Assembly: GCF_035582795.1 (NCBI RefSeq)
Contig: NC_134365.1
Span: 211,140,387-211,204,386 of the forward strand
Source of the DNA: Mycteria americana
Lineage: Eukaryota > Chordata > Aves > Ciconiiformes > Ciconiidae
Direction of reading: 5' to 3'
DNA: 64,000 bases
Made by a program: the position numbers and the translations under genes. The stretch's first letter is position 1; every line of letters starts with the position of its first letter. Below are positions 11,150 to 23,664 of this stretch, one piece after another. The notes under the pieces were generated by a model, which was not told where the DNA came from, did no database searches, and worked only from the letters and a program-made list of their open reading frames with translations.

Positions 11150-11400
11150 GATGAGTGGGTCAGATCAAAGGTCCGTCTAGCTCAGTATCCTTCCTCAGAA
11201 AATTTCCAGAAGTACATCTGCAGGGAGCAGAGAAAGCACGTGACAATAGTTCACCAAAATATTCTTCTAGCCTTCAACAGTTTGCAACTTGGGGACTTCC
11301 TGAGCCAGAGGTGATGTCTATGTTTTTAGTCATCCTCTAAGATTTCTTTTCCATAAATTTATCCCTCTAGCCCCTGTAAACTTTTTAGTTTCTGTAATAT
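11150..11400 (-). mobile_element. Ancient CR1-type 3' region, minus strand
   Basis: The words 'gagtgggtcagatcaaaggtccgtctagctcag' (11,152 onward), 'agtcatcctctaagatttc' and 'ccataaatttatccctctag' follow, in order, the reverse complement of the 3' part of old amniote CR1 elements. All coding information is lost. Confidence 0.65.
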
Positions 11401-11739
11401 TCTGTACAAAGGAATTCTACAGTGAAACTAATTTTTATTCTAACCTGCCATCTGCTACGTACATTTGATATTACTTATCTTTTGTATTGGGAGAAGCAGA
11501 TAACAACTGAATCCTGTTCACCACCTCCATTTTACTTGTCATTTTGCTGATAATGCTGTCAACCACCTTTTTTCCCAGAATGAAGGGTAAGATGAAGCAG
11601 ATCCAGTAGGTAGATATGGACCATTTTCTTTTCTGAGGATTAGTAACTTTGCCAAAACTGGACATTTCAGTTAAGCAAACTGTGAGGTCACATTGAATCT
11701 GATAAATAGCTAACACTGTAAAAGAGGAGGATAAATTGT

Positions 11740-11772
11740 GAAAATGTCAAAATGTTTCATTTTGACATTTTC
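11740..11772. repeat. Perfect 15-bp inverted repeat with 3-base loop
   Basis: The left arm GAAAATGTCAAAATG (11,740-11,754) and right arm CATTTTGACATTTTC (11,758-11,772) are exact complements around TTT. A third degenerate copy, 'atgtttgttttgacatt', follows near 11,799. It may be the tip of an old palindromic DNA transposon (MITE). Confidence 0.85.
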
Positions 11773-13655
11773 AGAATGAAGTATTCTGTATTGCTGAAAT
11801 GTTTGTTTTGACATTATCTATCTGAAACCTACAAAGTTCTGAATTCTTAAATGGCATCTAAAAAAGACCTCTTTTTTTAAACAAGGAAGTGGAGCACAAG
11901 GCCTACAAAAAGATCAAATAATCAAAAAGACAACTAAATTAAACACTTCATTTAGGGTTGAATAAGAGATTTCCACTTAAACCAAAACTATTCATCCCAG
12001 TTTACTTTGCAGAAACATTTGAATAGAAATGTTGTTATATTTTGATTCAGACCAAATTACTGCTGTGATTTTTTCAGTATGGCTGTGGAACAGAGACATC
12101 TGTCATGTTTCCACCCGTTTACAGGGCTCTGAGTGGCTTCTCCTTTTTCCCAATATTTTTGGTCCTTATTTTCAATTGCCATTCTTTTACTTGGTCGTAC
12201 ACATTTGTGCAATGGAAGGCAAGTACATGCTGATTTGATACTACTAATGCAGAAAGATCCGGCAAGACTTTGGCTTGTTTAACCTTCCAACCCAAAGGTT
12301 AGCAAGAAATATAGCTGCTCCATATAAATACATCAGGACAGACATGCCAGGGAAAGGAGAAAATATTCACTGAGTGAAGATGATTTAAACTGAAAGACAA
12401 AATTGACAAAACATCCCAAACCACCTCATGTGGAAGAATTTAGTTAGGTAATGATAGAATTTTTAACTATCTGAGAAGCAAATTTAGGGAGACTAAAGGG
12501 AATAGAAAAGCATATACTTAGGATGGAACCTGATCAGTTTATGAAAGACTTATATGATATAGTAGCCTGGGATAAAAAGCAGAACTTTGTGACTGTTTTG
12601 TGCCTTATACACACTTTACAGAAGTATAAGGGTTCAGTTCTCTCATTTGCTACAAATCCGGCATTAAATGTGTCAAAGGATCACAGCACTACTGCCACGC
12701 ATCATATCCATATGGCATGGATGAATATTTTGCTGAAATCTGTATGCTGGACTGAATCCTTGACGACTGAATCCTGGGTAAACATGAACCAGAAAAGCTG
12801 ATATGTAGTTTCATTCCTAAAAAAGTTGAGCTTTGCAATATAAATTGTCTACACTAAACTAAAAACAAACTACCTCCCAGTGGGCAACATTAATCCTAAA
12901 CTTTTGGAATTGTGGTTTGGTCTGCAGATGTGGTTTCCACATCTTTTAGGAAAAAGCCCTAGAAGCTGCCTTTGCCTTCCCAGGAAAAACCTGCTGTCAG
13001 AGAGCCAGAATTATCGTTGTGAGAGATAACAGCTGAATGCTGATTTTATGTTTTAGGGTGCTTGGATGGTCACTGTTGGTGATGGTGTGATTTGTGCTGG
13101 AGTGTTGGCCACCCTTGCACCTGATGTCAAAGGGAAATGGGGTTGCTCCTGCTAAAGAAGCAGTTAAACACCTGCTGTTTGCTGTTCTCCTTGCACTCAT
13201 CGGATGATATCTAGAAAAGATTTCTACACCATTTTCAGTCTTTGAAAACTTATCCCATCCTCAGTAGTGGCTATATGCAATACATACTAACACCAAAAGT
13301 CTACAAGGCAGAAATTATTTTACTATTTTGGTTTTTAGCATATTTTCTCATTCACATCTGTGGGGTGAATGTAAATCTAAATGTGGTAGCACGCAGAAGC
13401 CAGCGAGGTAAGTCTCCATGTGCTGTGAATGGTACAAACAGAGAAGTCGCTCTCTGTGCCAAAAAGATGGTGTACGAGTGTGCGTGTGTGCCCAGAGGGA
13501 GAGGGAGCACATCATTCTGCTGGTCTGAGTGCTTATGCACACTTTGCTGCAAAGCAGCTCATCTTCAACAGCGGTGATGGGAAGGCATCACTAAGACCAG
13601 CCTATACTTGTGTTGTTTGCTCAGGTTTGTGGGAAACGTGAACTTAATTCCTGCC
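11773..13655. other. No recognised feature, about 1.9 kb
   Basis: AT-rich sequence with small chance ORFs (for example 12,523-12,801 + and 13,242-13,577 +). None has a domain or convincing splice sites. Confidence 0.45.
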
Positions 13656-13865
13656 GGACTGAGACCTGCCCATCGCTGCAGGCTGGTCTGGCCATCCCTG
13701 GGCTGTGGCTGACCCCGGTCCCCGTCCCTATCCCGGCTCTGCTCTTCTGGCTGGGCTCTGTGGGACATCACCATGTTGGGAAGGGCACTGCCCTTGCCCT
13801 CACCGTCACCCTTGGCCCCATCGCCTGCCCTCGCCCCACTGCTGCCTGACGCTCTGGAGGGACGT
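13656..13865 (+). repeat. GC-rich segment related to 38,560-38,815 (possible dispersed repeat)
   Basis: The text 'ctctgctcttctggctggg', 'tctgtgggacatc', 'atgttgggaagggcactgcc' and 'cctcaccgtcaccc' recurs in the same order and orientation at 38,667-38,750 with modest differences. Both copies sit as GC-rich islands in AT-rich surroundings. No LTR, LINE or SINE hallmark is recognised. Several frames are open on both strands only because stops are rare in this composition. Confidence 0.6.
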
Positions 13866-15661
13866 CTCAATCTATACATGGTTTTAGATATATGTACGTG
13901 TATAAGAAATGACCCTGCTGACTCGAACACCTCGATGAGGTTGAGTGATGCTCATTTCTCCCAAAGACCAGACTTGCACCACTGCTCACCGGTTGCCCTA
14001 AGGCACAGGAAACATTTCGGAGGAGCCGGCTTTGCCATCAGCGACTAAGGGCAGTTGCCAGCTATGTTCTGCTGCGGGTTGTCCATCCCCGTGGCCTCTG
14101 GGCAACACCCGAGGCGTTAATACACCAGCACCCCCGGGTCTATGAGATGGGGTCCTTCGTGTTTATGCTGGTTTCCACTTGATGGCAGCAGAGCCCACAG
14201 CAACGGGGCGCGGGCAGGGCTGCGAGCACTTTTCTGTTTATTATTGATGGGGGAATGGAAGGGAATGAGCGCTCACAGCAAAATGCTGGCTCTTAAGAAG
14301 AATAGTCAGTATATTTTGGATTGTGAATGTCATGGCGATGAGACTGGCTCTGACAAGGACTGGAGTCCTCCTGCCTGTTTCCCAAACTGAGAGGCACAAA
14401 TAAAAACTGAGAGGTCTTTTGCAAGAGATGAAATCTTCACCACTGAAACTATGTATGAGACCCGATTTACTCTAACTCCAGTCCATGTTCTTAAAAAAAA
14501 CTTCAGTGGCTTGGGGGAATATTTCTGAATTCAGGTTTGTTTTGCCTGTTTTCAGTACAAATGGTTTGTTCTGAATTTCTGTGTGCCATGCAAATAGAAA
14601 GCAGCCAGACGTTTATAATTTCTGACACTGAGCCAGTTTTTGGTGTTGGCTTTGCAGTTGTTTTCAGGCAAGTGTCCACAGAAGAAACTAAAAGAGCATA
14701 ATTTCAGAGCATAAACAGAAGCACAGAAAGGACATATAGTTACAGAAAGAATATTTTCTGCAAGTTAATTGGCTGCTCTGTAACCAAGTCAGTGTTCTAG
14801 TTAGGTCTATATTTGCAGGTGTTTCCTAAGAGCCTAATCAGCTTTTGGGGGAAAGCATTATTTGGTGTAAACTAGAGGAGCTTGAACTTTTCTCAGCTCT
14901 AGCTCCAGCCCAGGATGCACATGTCACCTGGCAGCTGCATCATTTACTGTGGTGTTGGTTGAACTCTTTTGGCATATTGCAAAGTCTGGAACGGAGGCTG
15001 CTCTTCTCGTTCTTGTCTTTGTTCCAAGGTTACATTAACAGAAATAGCATATAGATATTTCAAGTCGCATCAGACACCAGTATAAAAATAAGACTTAAAC
15101 ATTATTCTCATCTTCTTGGAAATGTTTGTCATTGCTAATTAATTGCTCTCCATTTTCCTGCCAGGATAAATAATAGTTTTTAAAAAGTGACTTATTCCTC
15201 ATTGTAAACTGAAGGAAAGAGCCAAAACGTCAGCTGCATTGGATGTCTCTGTTTCATGGCTTCTGGTGGAATCGCAGCTGGCATGTTCAGCCTGGCGCTT
15301 GGAAAGCAGGGCAGAAAAGTTCTGATGGAGAAAATCAGAATTTCCCAGAAAACCCATCTACTGCTTTCCCTGACAAGTTAATTTTTGAAAATGTTTGCTC
15401 TTTGTGAAGCTAGATACAATATGTCACTCCACTATCTTGTGTCCCTTCAAAAGCACATAAACTCTAGAAAAGCAAAGCCATAGTAAAAAGGACTTTCTTA
15501 CAAAAATTGAAGAGGTAAACAGATAGGCACATAATCCCTTGTCCAGTCTTACCTCTATTTATTGCAGGTCTTTGGACTGGAAATCTGGTGTTTCATGTAC
15601 TGCAGGGGCCATAGAAAGAGCTAGCAGGAATAGCAGTGATATTCAAGACTGAGTTACTTAC
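13866..15661. other. No gene recognised
   Basis: Moderate-GC sequence to about 14,400, then AT-rich. The octamer ATGCAAAT occurs at 14,588. The segment 14,510-14,680 is repeat-free and could be constrained noncoding DNA. No repeats or exons seen. Confidence 0.4.
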
Positions 15662-15862
15662 TTTCAGGTTCTTCACCTGGTTTTCATAAGAAAGGCTCAG
15701 GGAAATGAAGTAAGATGCTATAGAGTGGACATCTCCAGCTTCTCCTTTTGTTTGGGTTTCTTCCTGCTTCAAGTTCTCCCCAGGACTAACTTCATGGAGA
15801 CTTTGAGAGCTTATGGGATGTGGGGTGGGATAGTGGTCAAGGGAGCTGCCAGAGGCGCTGGA
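15662..15862 (-). CDS. Candidate internal exon, unrecognised, minus strand
   Basis: On the minus strand an acceptor ('cattctctgtgcctcag', ending at 15,863) is followed by 201 open bases (67 codons, phase 0 at both ends) and a strong donor, AAA|GTAAGT, at 15,661. An alternative donor, CAG|GTGAAG, lies 21 bases earlier. The translation starts SSASGSSLDHYPTPHPISSQ and contains ENLKQEETQTKGEAGDVHS. It is Ser-, Glu- and Gln-rich, as in a disordered region. I do not recognise it. The other minus-strand candidate at 16.4-16.7 kb lies upstream but ends in a stop, so the two cannot simply be joined. Confidence 0.27.
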
Positions 15863-16422
15863 CTGAGGCACAGAGAATGATGCTCGCTTTCTTTCTCTGA
15901 AGCTTTTTAAAATTACTGCTTCCAGAGATGTTTCCCTACTTTTTTTTTTAATTTATTGAAGCATATATTTGTGGTTTAGTAACTTCTGCACTCTACAGGT
16001 ATCTGTTGCACTAGTCAGAGTTAACTCTGAAATGCTTTGAGACAGGTTATGAATAGTGGTGTCTGTGTGAGAAAATCTGTCCATCATCTACATTGACACA
16101 CATTGTTTTTTGGCCTAAAACTATTCTATGACTGCAGTGCATGACACATTTTTAAAATTCCATGAATCACAACTTATTTTAGTCTTTGGGGAATGTGGGA
16201 AATATGTTACAAGCCTCTGACACAACTACCACAGCCAAGAATGCCAGTTTTAAACCTACCTAGGTCTTTAGATTCTGTTCAGGTAGGGTTTATTAAAAGG
16301 TTAATACATTATTAATTGTTACAAATATATTACAGTTGTAAATCAAGCACAGGCACATCAGAAGTGTTTATAACCTGTGGTCATGGACAAGCTGTTCACC
16401 TACCGGAGTCACAAAAAAAAAT

Positions 16423-16691
16423 CTATATTGGCTGAAATAACCATTTATTAGGACATTTATTACACATGCAGTAATGTTTACAGCCCTCCTTTGCAGGCAA
16501 CTTTGATCCAGATCTAGTTTTTAAAGTCTGAACTTTCTTGGTAACAATTTCTGTGAAACTTCTCATGAGGCGACATTCAGTGTTAGTACTAGATCGCACA
16601 ATAGGGTGTCCATCAGGCAGCTGTGTTGGTCGTACAGCAACTGAGTTTTCTGACAAACGCACAACACTATTGCCAGTGAGAAAGCTCAGAT
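16423..16691 (-). CDS. Candidate 3'-terminal coding exon, unrecognised, minus strand
   Basis: After an acceptor ('caccaactttcttttag', ending at 16,692) the minus strand stays open for 88 codons to TAG at 16,425-16,423. It starts with two bases completing a codon. Readable parts are LSFLTGNSVVRLSENSVAVR and SFTEIVTKKVQTLKTRSGSK, and the end is Cys-rich with C-x-C-x2-C (YCMCNKCPNKW). Composition is protein-like and balanced, whereas the frame upstream of the acceptor looks noncoding. That contrast at the splice site is the best argument for a real exon. No upstream exon was found. Chance, or an old retrocopy, remains possible. Confidence 0.3.
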
Positions 16692-19600
16692 CTAAAAGAA
16701 AGTTGGTGGCATGTTCCAAAGGGTAACAACAGGAAAAGGCATTTTTCTTCTCCTTTGCTCTATTGTCCAAATTAGTTTGTTATGTATAAATAATTATTTC
16801 ATCCTGCTGGCTGTATTCAAGTGTTGCTCTCAACTGAATATTTATTGCTTCTTGGTGAATATCAATCTATTGTTCTATGTTTAATTATGTAGTAAGGCAT
16901 TTGGAGTTTTCATAGGTATCATTTGATTGTTATTCAAATCAAAAGAATGATATAGTAAAACTTTCCTTTGTCACTTAGTACAGTCTGCTTTAAACATAAT
17001 TATTTCTCCTTATATAATATCGTAATCTTTAATTTAATTAGACCCTTCCATATCTTCATTTAGGCATCTCTTTGGTCTTTGATATTATTTATAGGGTAAC
17101 AGCCAGTGGACAGATTTCAAGTACTCTTACTCACAAAGATTTGAAATTGTGGCATGAATTGGAAAGTGAGCTGCAAAGGCATTCAGGTTAGATGCTACTT
17201 TTCTAATAGATAAAGAAATCTAATATTAAAAAAACCCCCAAACAAACAGCTTTTTTCCACATTAAATGCTCAGGTCTTTTGAACCCCATACAATTCTTTA
17301 TGGTTTTGATATTTGTGAAAATCTTTCAAGAGATTTGGAGAGTTTTTTAAAATTCAGCAGAGAAATAAAGAAGTTCAGGAACTGTGAAAGGCTTTTCTGG
17401 ATCAGTGGGTCCAGGTTCTCATGGTACAGAAAGCCATCACACATCATCCTTTTTGTTACTGGCAAAACTTAAAACCCGTTTTCCTTCCCTTCCCTTATTA
17501 ATCCTCTTTGAAGCTTTTTCCAACCTCAGACAGAGTTTTAAAACATTCTTCCAATCTGAAGACTAAAACTTATTCATAACCAGTTCTAGCTACATGTTCT
17601 TTCTTTACCTTAAATATTTCTTCTTCTCGCTGTTTATCTTCTAAGCCAGCTATGTGTCAGCTCTTGTTTTGTTAGACTAAGCAAGCCCAGCTCTGAGTTT
17701 TCCTCCCGGAATAGGTTTTCCCTTCCTCTGACTGAAATAACCATCCTTCAAAGCACCTGTTTCAGCTGAATTTATCCTTCTTGGCCTGGGGTGTGTGGAT
17801 CTGTACACAGGGTTTTGGATCAGAGCTCACTGTGACTTCTGCAGTGTCATTGCCACCTTTCTCTCCTCGCTGCCTGCTTCACCTAACGCTAAAGCTGAAC
17901 ACCACCGGGAGAGCAAAACCTGCCAAGCTGAGTTTGCCTGTGACACGGCAAAGGCAAGGACTCTCGATGGGAGCTTCTTCATGAATCCACATGAGATGGA
18001 TGTGGGTTCCTCCACTGGAGAGAGGACAAATTCTAATGATAAGTCATCTTTTGGAGATAGATTTTTCCACCTTGTTTTCTGAAGCAAATAATGCCGAGTG
18101 CCACAGTTGGGACATTTTATCAGGGAAATGCATTTCAGAGACTAAGGGGCAGCTTATTTTGAGACCTGCGATGGGGACTGGGCCACCTGCATTTCGCTTT
18201 CTCTCTGACTCTGGTTTGGCAGAAGGTGTCCCAGGTATTCCTGGGGAACGACACAGCCTTGTCCACAGAGAAGCATAAAGCCCAGTGGGAGTGGGGAATG
18301 ACGGTGCTTCGGCACAGCTTCTCAGCATCTTCTCTCGTCTCCTTGAGTCACATGCAGAAATAAAGACTCTCCAGGTACTACTTGGTGAGTAGGCAGAGCT
18401 GCTCTTACAACTCGTTGCAACCGCCCCCACAAACCAAGATATGCCCTGATGCTTACTGCTCCACACACCACCTAACATCTGAATAAAATAGCATAAAAAT
18501 TCTTAATTTACCTCTAGTCTTTTGTGCCGTTTAGTCACTTAATTAGAAAGGGTTTGAAGGAACTGCTCTTGGGGAGTTAGAAGTACTAAATAGCGTATGA
18601 AAAGATGCAATCTTAAACTATCAGTCAGACACGGGCTCTGAGCTTTGCTTCTAGAACTGCTCTAGAATAAAATGCGAATAGACTTTCTGCCTCCTCAGTT
18701 GTTCAGTGTGACCTGTAAATGGGTGGTAAAGAGAGCAATAGAAACACCACTGCCTAATGCATAGCAAAATGTATCCCTGGTATCTCCAGGAGCCACTGCT
18801 GCAACAGAAGGCGGCAAATTGCGGGTTGTTCTGAATACTGGCAACTGCTAGTTCTTATCCCAGGGCTTTGTTAGGCTGTTTTCTCAGAGACAGGCAGGAT
18901 CTAGGCCCCACTGTCTTACAAAATTACATATTTCAAACCTTTCAAAACATTACACATGACAATCAGTCATTCAGACCCACCCAGCAAGGCAAGCCCCATA
19001 TTTTTAAGTCTTTCTTTGCCAAGTATGTAATTTTCTTGTCAGACTAGAGTCTTCTTGAAACACATACACACACACATAGAAATCTCCTGCTGTAGACTTT
19101 TTTTTTCTGGGAAGGATTCCTTTTCTTTTCTTTTTAGGAATAGCCTAAGTAGCCTAAACACTTATTTTATCACTTACTTATTGCTATGTAGGAGGTATTA
19201 ATTATCTACCAATTCCACCTTATAGGGGTGAATAGTTTTTGAAGTTGCTTTATAGTGACAGAGAGATGAGAAACACCTAAGTTACAGCTAGGAAGCTTTG
19301 GAGACTAAATTTCTTTTATTCAGCTATTATAGGGCTTTTATGCCCAACACTTTGAATCACTTCTGGGTAGATTAACTAACAAAGTTCCAGTTAAACAAAA
19401 TAGAGACTGTCTTCTGCTCATGCAAAGTCCTGTACAGGGTAACAGGAGCAAGAGAAATTATAGAAATTATTCTGGTCAGAGGAACAAACATATCGCAAAG
19501 AATCTCTGTATAATTCTGCTTTCGTATGGAAATTCATTTCTCAGCTGGATTCCTTCAGCTGAGATGCTTTGTCTCTCCTCATTCACACTTCTATTCAACT

Positions 19601-20829
19601 TTAAAATGAAACAAACTCTTGTTCTTTTAACTTTTAAAACCAAAATATGTTAGAAGTTTTCATAGTTTGGATACTATTTTCTTTCTTCTCTTCCCCTCTT
19701 CTGGCAGTAGATGTAATAGAATGAACAATCTTACCAGTTTTCAGTTTTCTTTTTTGCCCCTTTTAAATTGAAAAAAAACCCCAAAACAGCTTGGCAAGAG
19801 GGAAATGAAACTCTTCCAAGTACAGAGAAGATAAATTTACAGAAAGAAAAAAGAAAAAAAAGCAGAAAAAATGGTGAAAACTTCCTGTGCAGCTTTGTTC
19901 CACTGAATCTTTTGGCCAACAAACCAAAAATCTTCTCTTTCCTCACCTTCCTGTGACTTAAAAAAATTGGAGAAGGGAGTATGGGGAAAAAGAAATCAAA
20001 ATGCTGATGAATTCAACAAATATATGTTTGGAAATCAAACATCAAATATAAATAATGTATTTCCAAGAATATCTAGATCTCACTTATGTCATTGTAAGTC
20101 AGAAGTTGTTTAAGTGAAGTCATTTACACCGGCACAAACTTTTTGTAGCACAGTTAAACTTGGCTTCCGTCATAGGTATTTGTCCTATCCTCATTGTCTG
20201 GATTTTCTGTTAGGAATTAAACTTTTTTAGTCTGCTAGATGTAAAAGCTGAAAGTCTCAGTGTGCATCTCTCGGTCTCCTTTCTACCTGCTCCAAGTTCT
20301 AGGGTTTTTTTCATGCAGGAGTGATATACGGTGTCTCCAATCAATGTGCAACAAACAGGGCTGAGAAGGAATCTTTGTCCTACTTTTAGTTAGAGAACAA
20401 GGATCACTCCGCTGGTCTCTGCCAATTTCAAAACGGGAATATCCTTCTTACCTCCAGCTGCACTTGTGGAGAGCAAGAGAGCCATAGGATAAGATCATTT
20501 ACGGCTAGAATAAAAGACCTACACATGTCTAAAGATGCTCTGATAAAATTATTCTCAGATAATTCCAATCATCTATATTTTTAGACCATTATTAGCTTTT
20601 AAGTCTTAATTGGTGCCGGACCTGCCCATCATGTTACCTGTTATATCATCTGGCTGACAATTTAAAAGTAATATAATGGGGCAGAAAAGCCTAAAATTAA
20701 AGAATACTTAATGGTACTCACTGTATTGATCTAAAAATAAGAAATTACAAGGAAGAAATAGTACCAGCTGGGCTGGTACATAAAAGACCTGTACCATCGA
20801 CCATGGATGTGTCTAACAAATTGGTGTAC
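16692..20829. other. No gene recognised, about 4.1 kb
   Basis: From 17,780 to 18,480 several frames are open on both strands, the longest being 144 codons on the minus strand (18,044-18,478). They overlap one another and have no recognisable domain. Short A-rich (19,840-19,870) and CA (19,060-19,077) runs occur. I see no other features. Confidence 0.4.
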
Positions 20830-20965
20830 TTTTACAAATGGACCAAAGCAGCAGCTGGTGTAAATTAGTACCGGTCCAGTTACTTCAGCAGAATGAAGGT
20901 AGCATTGGCACAGAATCTGACCCTTTAAACTCCACTGAAAGCAAGATGAGAGGTGATTGCTACCT
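20830..20965. mobile_element. Possible ancient amniote repeat remnant
   Basis: The text 'ctggtgtaaattagtaccgg', 'cagttacttcagcagaatg' and 'cacagaatctgaccc' has the order of an old amniote interspersed repeat that I recognise from reptile genomes only by its wording. Family not assigned. Confidence 0.35.
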
Positions 20966-22587
20966 GGATTTCTACTGAAACTTTTATTCATGAATGAGAC
21001 ATTAAATCAGTAAAAATAAAGGGTGCTACTATACATGTTTTATTTATATTATGTAGCACTACTTCTGGGCTTACAGCCCGGTAAGGCTGTTGCTCTCCAA
21101 ACATAACTAAACAATTCTCTTTGCTCTAGAGAGCTTCACCGTCTAAATGAGGAGTAAGTTTGAAAATAAAAGTAGTTAAACTGTACAGAACTCCAAAACT
21201 GAAGATGCAACCTTAACTTAGCAGTTTTATCCTGCTTTATGATTCAGTTGTTGTAGATCTTGCTCCTGCGGGTTTTTCCCAAGTTTTGGTACTAACTAGA
21301 GAGTACACCTCAACTGTGTCCTCAGGCTGTGAAGAGGGCTTAAGCCCTGAGGCCTATTTCTCATTACCATCCAGACTGTATGGGGAGGTCACGTTTACAT
21401 GATTAAATGAGTGTGATCCTTGACTCTCGGGCCAAGTCCACATAGTTGAAGGCAAGTTACCCATCTGTATCCACACTGCCTCGCACTTGGGCACAGGTCT
21501 CCCTTGGATGCCATTTGGTGCCCCTGTAGCCCTGCAACAAGGTTACTCTTCTGTGTATTCGTGTTTTGGGGTATCTAATGTTTCAAGAGCTGATTCTGAG
21601 CCTACTAGTCTGTTGTCTTCCCAGCATGAAACTGCAGGTACATGTTGCCAGGCCTAACATGTGGCATGAGGGCACTTGGGAGGTGTTTGGTCTTTCTGCA
21701 ACAGCACTGGAGGACCCAGGCAAAACCTGAGACCATACTGTGTTTTGGCAGCTGTCCCAGGAGTGAGCTCTCCCCAGATCCCACTTCGGTATTGCCTTGC
21801 AGAGAGCTAGCTGGGGTTTTTCCAAATGTTTTTGGCAGACCAGAATTAGCTCCATAATCAGAACCACGTCTTTGAAAGCTTCAAGCTCCAGGAAAGGCAT
21901 GAAAATAAGGTCTCAAAAAACCTCAGCACTTGAAATGCACCCAAAAATATTTGACCACGTATTTTGGGCCTAAATGGAAGCGAAGTTATTTTGAAAGTCT
22001 GGTCTTGTGTAAGATGACAGACAAGTACAAAGCTTTGAAAACACTGGTTGGGTATATGTAACCAGCGTGACCACTCTGACATCCAAATACATGTTTTATG
22101 GGAATTCCAAACCTCCAGTCCTCAAATCATGTCAGTATCTATTTAATTCCTCTACCTTTTGTTATTCCAGACACTGGTTACCGAAAACCAGAAAATGGTT
22201 ATTGATCCCATGAGAGTCAGGTTCCACCATATTCTAATGGGAACTGATTTTAAAATTGCCATTAATTATACTAACTAATTGGGTGACTTCAGTTAAGACT
22301 GAAATTGGTATTTCTAATTGTATTGGTTCCAGCCTTAAATGAAGTTTCTTCAACAGTTTTGTTAGGACAATAAATGAGGGAGAGAGAACTGTGATAATTA
22401 AAAAGACACAGTGACTGTATATCAGATGAGTCTCACTATTATTATTCTTAGTACTATCTTGACAACACATTTTCATCTGGAAATACTGCAGCTATCTTTG
22501 TTGCATTTATCTTCTACTAATTACTTAGTCCAGTAAGTTTTGCCTGGTCCAGGCAAATTTGCATAGAAAAATCTTACTTCATCTAGG
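20966..22587. other. No recognised feature, about 1.6 kb
   Basis: Unique-looking sequence. A minus-strand frame of 105 codons (21,583-21,900) has no support. Nothing else seen. Confidence 0.4.
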
Positions 22588-22662
22588 TTAACAGTTGGAC
22601 TTGATGATCTTAAAGGTCTCTTCCAACCTAAACGATGATTCTATGATTCTATGATTCTATGA
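22588..22662 (+). mobile_element. CR1 LINE 3' end with octamer tail
   Basis: The block 'gttggacttgatgatcttaa' followed by 'ttccaacctaaacgatg' and three GATTCTAT units (22,637-22,661) is the canonical CR1 3' terminus. It is an extreme 5' truncation, keeping under 80 bp. Confidence 0.93.
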
Positions 22663-23355
22663 TCTATTTCCTTTCATATTGCCAGTTCCACAGTTAATCA
22701 GCTGGGCAATGCCTTTCCCTGCAAATGTGCAAGATAACCCTGTTTCAGAACTAATATCAGAAGATTTTTAACAGAAAAGGAAACATAAAAGCCAGACTAT
22801 TTGCCAGGGTAATTAGGAGAATAAACAGGCTAACAATTTTAAAGAAAAAAGACTTAAAGAATAAAATCTTGCCACTGCACTGAAGTACTTCAGTTTTTAA
22901 AACTCCGATGGATAGCGTCACTTTAACTTAGGAATGCTCTTTGTTGTCTGCCTGGCCCAAATACTTCAAGACTTCAAATAACCTGCCAAAATCCAGTCTC
23001 TGAGTGAGAAACGTCCCCTCATTAGGCACCGGCAAATTACTGATATCTGCTTGTGGCTGTCCACTCCTGCACAACATCCTGCTGAAGCAGCAGCACTAGA
23101 CTCATCTAGCCTAGCCCAAGTAAAAAAATAAACTATAGCAAAATTTCCTTCACTTTTTGTGCTATGCATTTTCACTACGGCATAACCTGTAACAATTTCA
23201 GGTTCATACAGGCTTAACTTGTTCAGAAGCCTAAATCTAAAAACATATTTTACAGCATTTTTACATGCCTGAAAACACAAATAACTATTTGGATTTTCAG
23301 CTGCTCTTAAATGCCTCATACCTGTTTATTGCCATGATAGTTGCAAATAGCAAGA
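22663..23355. other. No recognised feature
   Basis: A minus-strand frame of 117 codons (22,966-23,319) has no domain. I see no splice or repeat support. Confidence 0.4.
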
Positions 23356-23615
23356 TAAGGTATGTAGATATAGATATAAAGTAGATAGTATATATTATGT
23401 GCTATATAGTATATAGTATAGCATATATATATATGCTATAGCATATATAATATAGCATAGTATATAGCACATATATACTACATATTTGTAGTATATAGTA
23501 TATATTATGTACTGTATAGTATATATTATATATAATATAGCACATAGTATATAGCACATATATAGTATGGACTATATACCTACAAATACATACTGTATAT
23601 GTATTTATATTAAAA
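23356..23615. repeat. AT-rich palindromic microsatellite
   Basis: About 260 bases consist almost wholly of TATA, ATAG and ATAT words, with self-complementary runs such as ATATATATATAT (about 23,424-23,435), ATGCTATAGCAT and repeated 'gtatatagtatatattatg' units (two near copies around 23,375 and 23,491). It is likely to form cruciforms and to be hard to sequence. Confidence 0.9.
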
Positions 23616-23664
23616 ATGAGGGAATGATTGCTAGGACAAAAAGGAATAAACTTGCATTTGAGCA

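Noticed and set aside
17781..18478. Cluster of open frames on both strands (up to 144 codons)
   Set aside because: No consistent strand, no protein-like motif, and no paired splice sites that I could support.
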